A stretch of 45,261 nucleotides of DNA from an uncultured Succinatimonas sp. (GCF_905203285.1 NZ_CAJKVK010000006.1:1-45261); one strand, 5' to 3'; shown: positions 17,834 to 25,679, counted from the first letter of the stretch. The notes: generated by a model from the sequence alone, not told the origin. Numbers and translations: made by a program.

Positions 17834-18376
17834 CTATTTCTTTTTAGGGGCCAGAACCATCGTAGCCTGACGGCCTTCTACTCGAGAAGCCGACTCTACG
17901 GTAGCCAGACCGCGTTCAGTGCAGAGATCATTCTCCACACGCTTGAGAACATCAAGACCTAAATGCTGATGCGCCAATTCACGTCCGCGAAAACGCAATG
18001 TTACTTTAGCCTTGTTGCCGTCCTCAAGGAAGCGAATCAGGTTGCGTAGTTTAACCTGATAATCGCCTTCATCGGTGCCCGGACGGAATTTAATTTCCTT
18101 AACCTGGACAACCTTTTGCTTCTTCTTTTTCTGATCTTTGCTCTTTTCGTAGAGGTACTTACCGTACTCGATCAAGCGGCATACAGGAGGATCTGCATTT
18201 GGGCTGATTTCAACCAGATCTACGCCGGCATCTTCGGCCATACGCAGAGCTTCAACCGTGGGCATAACCCCGATCACTTCATTCTCCTGGTTCAAGAGAC
18301 GCACTTCACGGCATCTGATGTCACCGTTAACCCGGTTCTTAAGCTGAGGCTTACCGGTCTTCTTGATGTTGTTTAT
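17834..18376 (-). CDS. infC: Translation initiation factor IF-3, probable AUA start
   Basis: IF-3 binds the 30S subunit, prevents premature 50S joining and rejects non-standard start codons. Conserved sequence (AGVDLVEISPNADPPVCR, VKEIKFRPGTDEGDYQVKLRNLIRFL) is clear. No ATG, GTG or TTG in frame gives a full-length protein: the first is a GTG at 18304, which would remove the conserved NRVNGDIRCRE start of the N-terminal domain. Extending upstream, an ATA codon at 18376 lies eight bases after AGAGG (18385-18389) and gives exactly 180 residues, the E. coli length. E. coli infC starts with AUU and is autoregulated by IF-3 through that codon; AUA here would work the same way. AUC three codons later is the alternative. 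Confidence 0.88.
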   Translation of the reverse strand: MNNIKKTGKPQLKNRVNGDIRCREVRLLNQENEVIGVMPTVEALRMAEDAGVDLVEISPNADPPVCRLIEYGKYLYEKSKDQKKKKQKVVQVKEIKFRPGTDEGDYQVKLRNLIRFLEDGNKAKVTLRFRGRELAHQHLGLDVLKRVENDLCTERGLATVESASRVEGRQATMVLAPKKK

Positions 18377-18418
18377 AGCATTATCCTCTTACTAAAGAAA
18401 TCAAAAAAAGAACCACAA

Positions 18419-18444
18419 TAAAGTCCGAATAAAACCGGACTTTA
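18419..18444 (-). promoter_or_regulatory. Hairpin between thrS and infC
   Basis: TAAAGTCCG and CGGACTTTA (18419-18427 and 18436-18444) form a nine-base stem with an eight-base loop, 32 bases after the thrS stop. A T-run follows on the minus strand after about ten bases. It may be a leaky terminator or a 3' stabiliser that adjusts infC-rpmI-rplT expression relative to thrS. Confidence 0.5.
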
Positions 18445-18476
18445 CTAAAAAACCAAATAGATTAAGTGATTCTTAC

Positions 18477-20411
18477 CTATTCTTTACCCTCAGAGGGCAT
18501 AAGATTGCGCGATATGATATCTGATTTAATCATTTTTATCAAGTCATCAAGCTTCATCGCACCTAAATCTTGTCCCTTTCTTGTGCGGACGGCAACCATA
18601 CCGGACTCAGCCTCACGATCACCGCAAACCAGCATGTAAGGAACATGCATTAAAGTATGCTCGCGGATCTTAAAGCCGACCTTGTCGTTGCGCAAATCCG
18701 ATTTAACGCGAATACCTGCTTCATCAAGCTTTTGAGCTACCTGCTTGACGTAATCGACCTGACCGTCGGTAATATTCATTACCACAGCCTGAATCGGAGC
18801 AAGCCAAGTCGGGAAGCTGCCGGCAAATTCTTCAGTTAAAACACCCAAGAAACGTTCGATGGAACCGAGCATGGCGCGGTGAATCATAACCGGAGTGTGC
18901 TCCTGATTGTCTTCACCGATATAGTGAGCGTCCAAACGTGCAGGCAAAGAGAAATCAAGCTGAACGGTTCCGCACTGCCATGCTCTGTCTAATGAATCAT
19001 GGAGAGTAAACTCAATCTTAGGTCCGTAGAATGCGCCTTCGCCCGGCTGCAGCTCATACTCAAGATTGTTGAGCTTTAAGGCCTCAACCAAATCAGCTTC
19101 TGCTTTATCCCAAATTTCGTCAGAACCGATGCGCTTTTCAGGACGTGTTGATAACTTAACGTCAACCTTAGTAAACCCGAAATTGCTGTAAGTATCGTAA
19201 ACCATGCGAATGCAGTCGCTTACTTCGGTCATGATCTGGTCTTCGGTACAGAAAATATGCGCATCATCCTGCTCAAAGGCGCGGACACGCAATAAACCGT
19301 GCAAAGAACCTGACGGCTCATTACGGTGGCAGTTACCGAACTCAGCCATGCGAATAGGCAAATCGCGATAAGAACGGGTACGTGAATTGAAGATCTGAAT
19401 GGCACCCGGGCAGTTCATCGGCTTAATCGCGTAATCACGGTTTTCAGATGAAGTCGTGAACATATTTTCAGCGTACTTATCCCAATGGCCGGATCTCTCC
19501 CATAAGACTCTGTCCATGATCTGCGGGGTCTTAACTTCAATGTAATGATACTTATGCAGCATTTCGCGCATAAAGTTTTCAATAACACGATAAATGGTCC
19601 AGCCGTCGTTATGCCAGAACACCATGCCCGGAGCTTCCTGCTGGAAGTGGAATAGATCAAGTTTCTTTCCTAAAACACGATGATCACGCTTTGCGGCTTC
19701 TTCACGCTTTTTAAGATACGCCTTAAGCTCATCTTTAGTAGCCCATGCGGTACCGTAAATACGCTGCAGCATCTTGTTCTTTGAGTTACCGCGCCAATAA
19801 GCACCTGCAAAGTGGGTCAATTTGAAATTCTGGCAAAAGCCCATGCGCGGAACATGAGGTCCGCGGCACATATCGGTATATTCAAGGTGATGATATAAAG
19901 CAGGATGATCCGCCTTATCGATATTTTCTTCCAGAATTAATTTCTTATAAGGCTCATTACGCTCATCAAATACCTTATAAGCTGTATCCCAATCAACAAC
20001 TTCTTTAACTACTTTATAATCGGTCTTGGCAAGCTCATGCATCTTGGCATCAAGAGTTTCCAAATCCTCTGCCGTAAGCTTGTGCTCTAAATCGACGTCA
20101 TAGTAAAAACCGTTATCAATGACAGGACCGATAGCCATCTTGGTATCAGGCCACAATTCCTTAATAGCGTGACCGAGCAAATGAGCACAAGAGTGACGGA
20201 TAATCTCAATGCCGTCTTTATCTTTCGGAGTAACAATCTCAACTTTTGCATCATGATCAATTAAATCACAAGCATCGTGCAAAACTCCGTCAATACGGCC
20301 TGCTACACAATTACGTGCTAAACCGGGACCGATACTTGAAGCAACATCTGCAACGGAAACTGCGTGATCGAATTCTTTGATCGCGCCATCAGGAAGGGTA
20401 ATCTTAATCAT
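18477..20411 (-). CDS. thrS: Threonyl-tRNA synthetase
   Basis: Class II aminoacyl-tRNA synthetase charging tRNA-Thr; 644 residues against 642 in E. coli. Domains in order: TGS (about 1-62, IKITLPDGAIKEF), editing domain with HSCAHLLGHA and CRGPHVPRMG (zinc/editing site, about 70-220), catalytic core with MNCPGAIQIF, LPIRMAEFGNCHRNEPSG (motif 2) and VMIHRAMLGSIERF (motif 3), then the anticodon-binding domain. The ATG at 20411 has no strong Shine-Dalgarno; instead a stem-loop resembling a tRNA-Thr anticodon arm sits just upstream, suggesting the E. coli-type translational autorepression. First gene of thrS-infC-rpmI-rplT. Confidence 0.97.
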   Translation of the reverse strand: MIKITLPDGAIKEFDHAVSVADVASSIGPGLARNCVAGRIDGVLHDACDLIDHDAKVEIVTPKDKDGIEIIRHSCAHLLGHAIKELWPDTKMAIGPVIDNGFYYDVDLEHKLTAEDLETLDAKMHELAKTDYKVVKEVVDWDTAYKVFDERNEPYKKLILEENIDKADHPALYHHLEYTDMCRGPHVPRMGFCQNFKLTHFAGAYWRGNSKNKMLQRIYGTAWATKDELKAYLKKREEAAKRDHRVLGKKLDLFHFQQEAPGMVFWHNDGWTIYRVIENFMREMLHKYHYIEVKTPQIMDRVLWERSGHWDKYAENMFTTSSENRDYAIKPMNCPGAIQIFNSRTRSYRDLPIRMAEFGNCHRNEPSGSLHGLLRVRAFEQDDAHIFCTEDQIMTEVSDCIRMVYDTYSNFGFTKVDVKLSTRPEKRIGSDEIWDKAEADLVEALKLNNLEYELQPGEGAFYGPKIEFTLHDSLDRAWQCGTVQLDFSLPARLDAHYIGEDNQEHTPVMIHRAMLGSIERFLGVLTEEFAGSFPTWLAPIQAVVMNITDGQVDYVKQVAQKLDEAGIRVKSDLRNDKVGFKIREHTLMHVPYMLVCGDREAESGMVAVRTRKGQDLGAMKLDDLIKMIKSDIISRNLMPSEGKE

Positions 20412-20425
20412 AATTTAAAACCAAC

Positions 20426-20442
20426 GGTGCTTACGACACACC
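20426..20442 (-). promoter_or_regulatory. tRNA-Thr anticodon-arm mimic, thrS translational operator
   Basis: Read on the minus strand, GGTGT-GTCGTAA-GCACC forms a five-base stem with a seven-base loop. The loop has U at the position of tRNA U33, CGU at 34-36 (a threonine anticodon) and AA at 37-38. It ends 14 bases before the thrS ATG. In E. coli, ThrRS binds such an arm in its own mRNA and blocks ribosome binding. The sequence is seen directly; regulation is inferred by analogy. Confidence 0.75.
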
Positions 20443-20485
20443 TTAAGGTCTCCATAAAAGTAACAATCGTGCAGAATTTAAGCAA

Positions 20486-20528
20486 CAGAATGCCAACTAA
20501 CCCGTTGGGTCTTTTGTACCTTATTCTG
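20486..20528 (-). promoter_or_regulatory. Upstream leader arm of thrS mRNA
   Basis: On the minus strand CAGAAT (20523-20528) pairs with ATTCTG (20486-20491), enclosing CCAAC/GTTGG (20504-20508 and 20493-20497) with a GGGTTA loop. It lies 5' of the anticodon-arm mimic, where the E. coli thrS operator has its second, acceptor-like arm. Role inferred from position. Confidence 0.5.
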
Positions 20529-20546
20529 CAATTTAAGAACGCAGAT

Positions 20547-20577
20547 AGTATACTCTTACTTACGTTGATGGACACAA
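20547..20577 (-). promoter_or_regulatory. Candidate thrS promoter
   Basis: On the minus strand TTGTGT (20572-20577) and TATACT (20547-20552) are separated by 19 bases, giving a leader of about 130 bases that contains both operator arms. The spacing is long, so this is tentative. Confidence 0.35.
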
Positions 20578-20659
20578 AATAGTGCATTTCTTTTTCTTTG
20601 CTTTCTTTTTTTTGAGTTTGGTTTCCACGAAAAAAAAATTAAAAAAATTTAAAAATTTC

Positions 20660-20687
20660 TTGCTTTAAATATTTTTGTTGCTATAAT
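20660..20687 (+). promoter_or_regulatory. Promoter of the tRNA-Val gene
   Basis: TTGCTT (20660-20665) and a perfect TATAAT (20682-20687) with 16 bases between lie just upstream of the tRNA. The region before is a long A/T-tract of the UP-element type (20625-20658). Confidence 0.7.
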
Positions 20688-20705
20688 GCTCATCACTTTC
20701 TTGAC

Positions 20706-20782
20706 GCGCCCTTAGCTCAGTTGGTTAGAGCATCACCTTGACATGGTGGGGGTCGGTGGTTCGAGTCCACTAGGGCGCACCA
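20706..20782 (+). tRNA. tRNA-Val, anticodon GAC
   Basis: A 77-base cloverleaf. The acceptor stem GCGCCCT pairs with AGGGCGC (20772-20778), followed by A and an encoded CCA. The D-arm begins GCTCAGTTGGTTAGAGC, the anticodon stem CACC/GGTG encloses loop TTGACAT with anticodon GAC at 20740-20742, and the T-arm contains GGTTCGAGTCC. GAC reads valine codons GUC and GUU. It has its own promoter and is followed by a terminator hairpin. Confidence 0.97.
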
Positions 20783-20790
20783 TTCAGTTT

Positions 20791-20843
20791 GGGCCGTAAA
20801 GGCCTTTTTTAATCAGTATCTAGTTAGTCACAGCTAACTTTTT
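20791..20843 (+). terminator. Tandem terminators after tRNA-Val
   Basis: GGCC/GGCC around GTAAA (20792-20804) is followed by TTTTTT. A second hairpin AGTTAG/CTAACT (20822-20827 and 20834-20839) is followed by TTTTTC. Together they end the short tRNA transcript. Confidence 0.75.
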
Positions 20844-20893
20844 CTTTGATTTAGAAAATAACTCCTCCTCAAAATTTGCAGCTTAATCATAAA

Positions 20894-20941
20894 ACGCCTT
20901 AAAGATCTATAATGCAGTCTCAAAAATATCCCTTAAGGCGT
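20894..20941 (+). promoter_or_regulatory. Inverted repeat flanking the MFS gene promoter
   Basis: ACGCCTTAA (20894-20902) and TTAAGGCGT (20933-20941) are perfect nine-base arms around TATAAT (20908-20913), a good -10 box. The right arm also holds AAGGCG, the probable Shine-Dalgarno of the ATG at 20948. A regulator bound to both arms would cover promoter and start. The -35 is poor, suggesting an activated or weak promoter. Confidence 0.45.
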
Positions 20942-20947
20942 ATTTCC

Positions 20948-22165
20948 ATGGATAAAGAAAGTACCGCACAATATTCGACAAAAAGTATTTTTAATCGTAA
21001 TTTCAATGTAGTAACGCTCGTTAACTTTATCGTGATGATTGCGTACTACCAAATTTTCGTAACCTCTGCTTTTTATGCGCAAGAACATTTTGACGTATCT
21101 TTAAGTACCGCAGGATCTACCGCCGGTATCATGGTCATAGGCTGTTTAATCGGACGCTTTTTTACCGGAAATCTTTTATCCCGCTTCGGATGCAAAAGCG
21201 TCCTGATTGTCGGAACTCTTCTTTATCTAGCCGTTGCCTTAAGCTCATTAATTACCGGATCTTTATTACTTTTATTCATTCAGCGCTTTTTCACAGGCTT
21301 CGGTGTCGGAGTTATCGGCACTGCAACAGGAACTATTATGGCTTATTGCGTTCCTTACGCAGTGCAAGGTCTTGGAGTCAGTATTTTCTCTTTAAGTACG
21401 GCTCTTGCCCTTGCCTTAGGTCCTTTTTTAGGTATAAGCATTACGCACTTTCTCGGTTACGATATCCTTAAAATGGATATTATTGCAGCAAGCTCCCTAG
21501 CCTTAATATGCGCATTTTTACTTAAAAATCCGCCAGAAATAAAAACAGCGAGCAAATCATTTTTAAAACTATCTAACTTCATAGACGTCCGTGTCCTTAA
21601 ATTTGCCGTTGTCGTATTCCTGATGCCGTTAAGCTACGGCTGCATCAGTGCATACATCTCAAATCTTGCCGCAGATCGCGGAATAGAGGGAGCTGCGAGC
21701 CTGTTCTTCCTGTTTGCTGCCGGCACGACTATCGCAACCAGGCCGATATCCGGAAGATTATTTGATAAATACGGAGAAAACCTCATTATTTATCCGTGCA
21801 TCATTTTATCTGCCATCGCCATGCTGCTTATCGCCTATACCCACTCTTCCGTTATTTTGCTGCTTGCAGGCGTCATTAACGGTATCGGATTTGGAAACTT
21901 CCAATCTGCAGGTCAGGCTATAGCTTTACGTTTAGTTAAAAAATACCGCTTTCCTCAAGCTACATCCACTTTCTTTATCGCGTTTGACTTCGGTATCGGC
22001 GTCGGACCTTATCTTTTCGGATTCATTGCCGTAAGCTACGGCTTTACCGGAATGTTCCTCGCCTTAAGCGCGGTAACCTTTATAACCGCATTCTTATACT
22101 ACCTGCTTCACGGCAAAAATCATCCGCTAAAGCGTCCGCTTTTAAGACGCAGTATCTCAAGATAG
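20948..22165 (+). CDS. MFS-family permease
   Basis: Inner-membrane transporter of about 405 residues with twelve hydrophobic helices. The MFS loop motif between helices 2 and 3 appears as GRFFTGNLLSRFGCKSVLI, and the equivalent second-half motif as TRPISGRLFDKYGENLI. ATG 20948 is chosen over 20912 because the latter overlaps the TATAAT box, while AAGGCG lies seven bases before 20948. It resembles the drug/sugar-efflux-like MFS proteins common in anaerobes; the substrate is unknown. It is monocistronic, ending at a terminator shared with the tct operon. Confidence 0.85.
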   Translation: MDKESTAQYSTKSIFNRNFNVVTLVNFIVMIAYYQIFVTSAFYAQEHFDVSLSTAGSTAGIMVIGCLIGRFFTGNLLSRFGCKSVLIVGTLLYLAVALSSLITGSLLLLFIQRFFTGFGVGVIGTATGTIMAYCVPYAVQGLGVSIFSLSTALALALGPFLGISITHFLGYDILKMDIIAASSLALICAFLLKNPPEIKTASKSFLKLSNFIDVRVLKFAVVVFLMPLSYGCISAYISNLAADRGIEGAASLFFLFAAGTTIATRPISGRLFDKYGENLIIYPCIILSAIAMLLIAYTHSSVILLLAGVINGIGFGNFQSAGQAIALRLVKKYRFPQATSTFFIAFDFGIGVGPYLFGFIAVSYGFTGMFLALSAVTFITAFLYYLLHGKNHPLKRPLLRRSISR

Positions 22166-22169
22166 AAAA

Positions 22170-22195
22170 AGCCCCAAGGAATTTTCCTTGAGGCT
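22170..22195. terminator. Terminator between the MFS gene and tctA
   Basis: AGCC-C-CAAGGAA pairs with TTCCTTG-A-GGCT with a single C/A mismatch and a short T loop. On the minus strand the stem is followed by TTTTTC, so it terminates tctCBA; it also follows the MFS stop by four bases. Confidence 0.7.
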
Positions 22196-22221
22196 AAAAT
22201 TCGACTATTGATAAGCCTTAA

Positions 22222-23727
22222 TTAAGCAATTCTTTTAGCAATTGCTTTCTTAATCACCTTCATAAAGAGCGGAGACAACCACAAAGCAAAGGTAATAATA
22301 CCTAAGGTTGCGGAAATCGGGCGGTCGAAGAACGCGGTTAAATCCCATTCGGATTTAAGCATAGACTGCATGAAGGTATTTTCAAGCATCTTTCCAAGCA
22401 CCAGTCCCAATATCGCAGGCGCCACCGGGAAGCCGTTTGCAATCATAAAGTATGCTAAAACGCCAAAGCCTAACATTGCCATAACGTCAAAGTTGGTGTT
22501 GTTGATAGCAAAAGCGCCGACAACACAGAAACCGACGATAATAGGATGCAGCAAATTGGTCGGGACATACATGACTTTAGTTGCAAGACGAATTGCAAGA
22601 TAGCCTAAAGGCAGCATCAACAGATTGGCGATAATAAATACCATATAAATGGCGAAGAGAAACTCAGGAGAGTTCTGGAACAAATTAGGTCCGGGCTCTA
22701 AGCCCTTCATAAAGAGCACACCGATTACGATAGCGGTAATTGAGTCACCAGGAATACCGAATACCAAGGCAGGAATGAACGCACCGCTTAATGCTGCGTT
22801 ATTTGCCGCGGCAGAGTTGGCAATACCCTCAAGAGAGCCTTTACCATATTCCTCAGGATGCTTAGAGAACTTTTTGGCAATACCGTAACAGATCCAGGCG
22901 GCAATATCGGCACCGGCGCCAGGCAAAACACCGACCAAAGTACCGACGATACCTGAACGAACAATCTGCTTCCACCAGCCACGGATTCTGCCGAGCATAC
23001 CTGAGAAAATGTTCATGCTCTGAATCGTTACTTTTTCAAGCACTGATTGCTTTTCTGAAACATTTTTGAAAATCTCGGCCATACCGAACATACCGATCAT
23101 GGCAGGAATAAACGAAAATCCTTCAAAAAGCTCAGGACGATCAAAAGTAAAACGCGGGAAGCCTAAAGTAATATCAAGACCGATGCAGGTAATAAGCAAA
23201 CCTACAAGCAACGAAATAAATCCTTTAAGCGGTGATGCTGCCGAAATCAATACCGCACACGACAAACCGATGCACACAAGCCAGAAGAACTCAAATGATG
23301 AGAACTGCATCGCGACTTCGGCAAGGATCGGTGCCATGGATGTAAGAATTAAAGATCCGCACAAGCCGCCTAATACTGATAAAGTAACGTTAGTACCTAA
23401 AACGACAGCTGCTTTACCCTTTTTGGCTAAAGAATATGAATCATCACAATAAGCAGCCGATGACGGAGTTCCCGGAATATGCACTAAAGTACCGGGGATA
23501 TCTCCTGCGAAAATTGCCATCGCCGACATCGTAATGATGGATGCAATTGCCGGGATTGGCGGCATATAGAAGGTAATAGGGATCAGCAAAGCTACTGCCA
23601 TGGTAGCGGTAAGTCCCGGCATGGCACCGATAAACAAACCGTATAAGCTTGAGCAAATCATAACTATAACAACTTGCCAATCAAGCAGTAGATCAAGACC
23701 TGCCGATACTACGGAAGAATCAAACAT
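22222..23727 (-). CDS. tctA: Tripartite tricarboxylate transporter large permease
   Basis: TctA-family membrane channel of about 501 residues with ten to twelve helices. Signature segments are LYGLFIGAMPGLTATMAVALLIPITF, AGDIPGTLVHIPGTPSSAAYCDDSY, VGVLPGAGADIAAWICYG and ALVFGIPGDSITAIVIG, the duplicated Gly/Pro-rich TctA motifs. ATG 23727 has AAGGAG six bases upstream and is preferred to 23748. It follows tctB by 10 bases. The TTT family takes up citrate and other organic acids using a periplasmic receptor. Confidence 0.93.
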   Translation of the reverse strand: MFDSSVVSAGLDLLLDWQVVIVMICSSLYGLFIGAMPGLTATMAVALLIPITFYMPPIPAIASIITMSAMAIFAGDIPGTLVHIPGTPSSAAYCDDSYSLAKKGKAAVVLGTNVTLSVLGGLCGSLILTSMAPILAEVAMQFSSFEFFWLVCIGLSCAVLISAASPLKGFISLLVGLLITCIGLDITLGFPRFTFDRPELFEGFSFIPAMIGMFGMAEIFKNVSEKQSVLEKVTIQSMNIFSGMLGRIRGWWKQIVRSGIVGTLVGVLPGAGADIAAWICYGIAKKFSKHPEEYGKGSLEGIANSAAANNAALSGAFIPALVFGIPGDSITAIVIGVLFMKGLEPGPNLFQNSPEFLFAIYMVFIIANLLMLPLGYLAIRLATKVMYVPTNLLHPIIVGFCVVGAFAINNTNFDVMAMLGFGVLAYFMIANGFPVAPAILGLVLGKMLENTFMQSMLKSEWDLTAFFDRPISATLGIITFALWLSPLFMKVIKKAIAKRIA

Positions 23728-23737
23728 ATTTATCTCC

Positions 23738-24193
23738 TTAGAAGGCAAACAGTCCTATCGGTAAAGGAACCAGCAGACCCTTGGCGAAAATCAGATAAAT
23801 TACAATCGTCGCACAAACTGAAACGATTAGGGCTTTTACAAAAGTAGTCTTAAGCATCAGCATTAAAGCCAATAAAACAACTTCCATGCACAATAAAAAT
23901 CCTAAAGTTTCAACGGCCAAGCCATAGAAAATAATTAAAGCGATAACGATAAGGATATTAATCAAACCGCCTAAAGAAAGATTCCTTACAAATAAATTCG
24001 AGGCACTTATCGTCTTGAAATTTTTAACAAAAAGAATAGCTCCGCAAATTGAAAACAAACCTGACAAAACCATCGGGAACAAAGCAGGTCCCGGACTTCC
24101 GTCCATTTGCGAAGGGAACGAAGAAGCGGTAATGCAGATGCAAATACCGCCTATAAAAATAATAAGTCCTATAAGGCTGTCATGGACTCGCAT
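23738..24193 (-). CDS. tctB: Tripartite tricarboxylate transporter small permease
   Basis: 151-residue TctB-type membrane protein with four hydrophobic segments (from IGLIIFIGGICICITASSF to a C-terminal helix ending LLVPLPIGLF). A GSPGPALFPMVLSG motif after helix 1 is typical of the family. AAGGAT precedes the ATG. It lies between tctC and tctA and is separated from tctC by a GC-rich hairpin. Confidence 0.9.
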   Translation of the reverse strand: MRVHDSLIGLIIFIGGICICITASSFPSQMDGSPGPALFPMVLSGLFSICGAILFVKNFKTISASNLFVRNLSLGGLINILIVIALIIFYGLAVETLGFLLCMEVVLLALMLMLKTTFVKALIVSVCATIVIYLIFAKGLLVPLPIGLFAF

Positions 24194-24207
24194 GGCATTA
24201 TCCTTAA

Positions 24208-24223
24208 GGCCCCTTACGGGGCC
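24208..24223 (-). promoter_or_regulatory. Intercistronic hairpin between tctC and tctB
   Basis: GGCCCC-TTAC-GGGGCC is a perfect six-base GC stem 17 bases after the tctC stop codon. It has no long T-run after it, so it looks more like a 3' stabiliser of the tctC mRNA than a full terminator, mirroring the hairpin after dctP. Confidence 0.6.
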
Positions 24224-24239
24224 CTTTTTACATTACGGA

Positions 24240-25217
24240 TTATTTACGGGCAAGACCCAAAGCTTCAATTGATGCGCCTAAATCAGCATCTGATTTTTCC
24301 ATAAACTTATAGAAGTCCTGGCCTTCAAGATACTGAATGCCAAAACCGCGATCATTCATGAACTGAACGAACTGAGGATCATTAACGGCTTTCTTGATTG
24401 CGGCATTGATTTTGTCTTTAACGTCCTGAGGAGTTCCCTTAGGAACACAGAAACCGCGCCAAGTACCGATAGAGACATCAATTCCCTTTTCTTTTAAGGT
24501 CGGAACGTCAGGATACTTAGGATCGCGTTCATCAGCCATTACGGCAACAGGAATTGCCTTACCGGCCTGATACATGGTTGAACCTTCGGAAAGCTGATTA
24601 AAGCCAGCGTCAATACCGCCAGCGGCCATTTCTTTATAGGTTTCGCCGGCACCTGAAGTCGGGATCCACTTAATGGCATTTACCGGCAAGCCAAGTCCGG
24701 TAAGCCACTGTCCCATAGCGATATGCCAAATACCGCCGACAGCGGTAGCGGAAGCTCTTACTTTACCCGGATTTGCCTTAATATATTCGACAAATTCATC
24801 ATAAGTCTTAAAAGGAGCCGTAGCACTGATGGTTACGCTTGCAGGGTCAACATTAACCAAAGCAAGAGGTTCAAAATCTTTATAAGTGATCTGAACTGCA
24901 GGATTCTGCCAATGATTCATGGCAAGCTCAGCAGTAACCTGTCCTATGGTATATCCGTCAGGTTTTGCTCTTGAGAGGCTGGAGAATGCGATGGTGCCGC
25001 CGCCACCGGTCTGATTTACAACTTTAATCGGCTGGCCTAAATCTTTTTCCATCAAACCGGCAATCATTCTGGCAACAGCGTCAGAACCGCCACCTGCACC
25101 CCATGCGCAAATCATAGTGATTGAGCGTGAAGGATATTCATCTGCCTGAGCAGCTCCGACACTCATGACGCTCACAGTGGCTAAAGCAAGTCCGGCAATA
25201 AGTCCTTTTATTTTCAT
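24240..25217 (-). CDS. tctC: TctC-family periplasmic solute-binding protein
   Basis: Extracytoplasmic receptor of the tripartite tricarboxylate transporter, 325 residues. The signal peptide ends near AQA-DEYPSRSI. The mature start EYPSRSITMICAWGAGGGSDAVARMIA and VVNQTGGGGTIAFSSLSRAKPDGYTIG are the classic Bug/TctC loops that bind carboxylates through main-chain amides and water; LPVNAIKWIPTSGAGE and VPTLKEKGIDVSIGTWRGF follow. AAAAGGAG lies seven bases before the ATG. First gene of tctCBA. The ligand is probably a di- or tricarboxylate but is not determined. Confidence 0.94.
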   Translation of the reverse strand: MKIKGLIAGLALATVSVMSVGAAQADEYPSRSITMICAWGAGGGSDAVARMIAGLMEKDLGQPIKVVNQTGGGGTIAFSSLSRAKPDGYTIGQVTAELAMNHWQNPAVQITYKDFEPLALVNVDPASVTISATAPFKTYDEFVEYIKANPGKVRASATAVGGIWHIAMGQWLTGLGLPVNAIKWIPTSGAGETYKEMAAGGIDAGFNQLSEGSTMYQAGKAIPVAVMADERDPKYPDVPTLKEKGIDVSIGTWRGFCVPKGTPQDVKDKINAAIKKAVNDPQFVQFMNDRGFGIQYLEGQDFYKFMEKSDADLGASIEALGLARK

Positions 25218-25506
25218 GGGAAAACTCCTTTTTTAAACCAATAAAGAGTAGTCTTATCAGAAAAAAGCCCCAAACAGGGTATAACTACTGATTGTATTTA
25301 AGCGCAATTTATTGTTTAAAAACGAGATTAAATTCTAAGTTTTAAAGAGCCTTTTATCTTTTAAAATAAGAATATGTAAATGTTTTGATAACTATCATCT
25401 TTTTACTGGTACTTGACTTTCATATGTGTCAAATCACTATCAAGATCTTAAGAAATTTCTAAAGTCATCTATATATCTAAAAAAGGCCTTAAAGAAGTTA
25501 ACAAAG
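25218..25506 (-). promoter_or_regulatory. Upstream region of tctC
   Basis: AT-rich, without a gene. On the minus strand TTGCGC and TATACC are 18 bases apart about 50-80 bases before tctC and could be its promoter. An inverted repeat TTGAC/GTCAA (25413-25417 and 25428-25432) around a central CATATG is a possible operator. The region also holds a weak GC hairpin with a T-run near 25265. None is strongly supported. Confidence 0.3.
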
Positions 25507-25590
25507 TTATTTTGCTTGATGCATGATAAAAAGCAACGCTCCTATAAACATCAAAAAAAACGATAAGCCCATCAATATATCAATCAACAT
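25507..25590 (-). CDS. Putative 27-residue single-helix membrane peptide
   Basis: A short reading frame starting ATG at 25590, with AAAGGGGG six bases upstream, a strong ribosome-binding site. The product begins MLIDILMGLS and continues as one uninterrupted hydrophobic stretch (about residues 5-23), ending HQAK, the profile of a small inner-membrane regulator or accessory subunit. On the minus strand TATATT with TTTTGT 17 bases before it could be a promoter. It lies upstream of tctC on the same strand but nearly 300 bases away. I recognise no family, and chance is not excluded for so short a frame; the ribosome site makes it worth listing. Confidence 0.5.
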   Translation of the reverse strand: MLIDILMGLSFFLMFIGALLFIMHQAK

Positions 25591-25679
25591 TTTTTGCCCC
25601 CTTTTTACATTTTATCAACCATGAGGACGCTCTCAATATACTTGCAGATGACTGATTACAAAATTTAATTCTTATCAAT

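Noticed and set aside
17834..18304. infC starting at GTG 18304
   Set aside because: It would lose the conserved N-terminal residues NRVNGDIRCRE that are encoded in frame upstream and gives a protein 24 residues short.
22370..23452. Several plus-strand open frames opposite tctA
   Set aside because: They are antisense shadows of a gene with strong family motifs and lack ribosome sites.
25218..25300. Riboswitch in the tctC leader
   Set aside because: Only a three-to-four-base GC stem precedes the T-run and no known aptamer core is visible.
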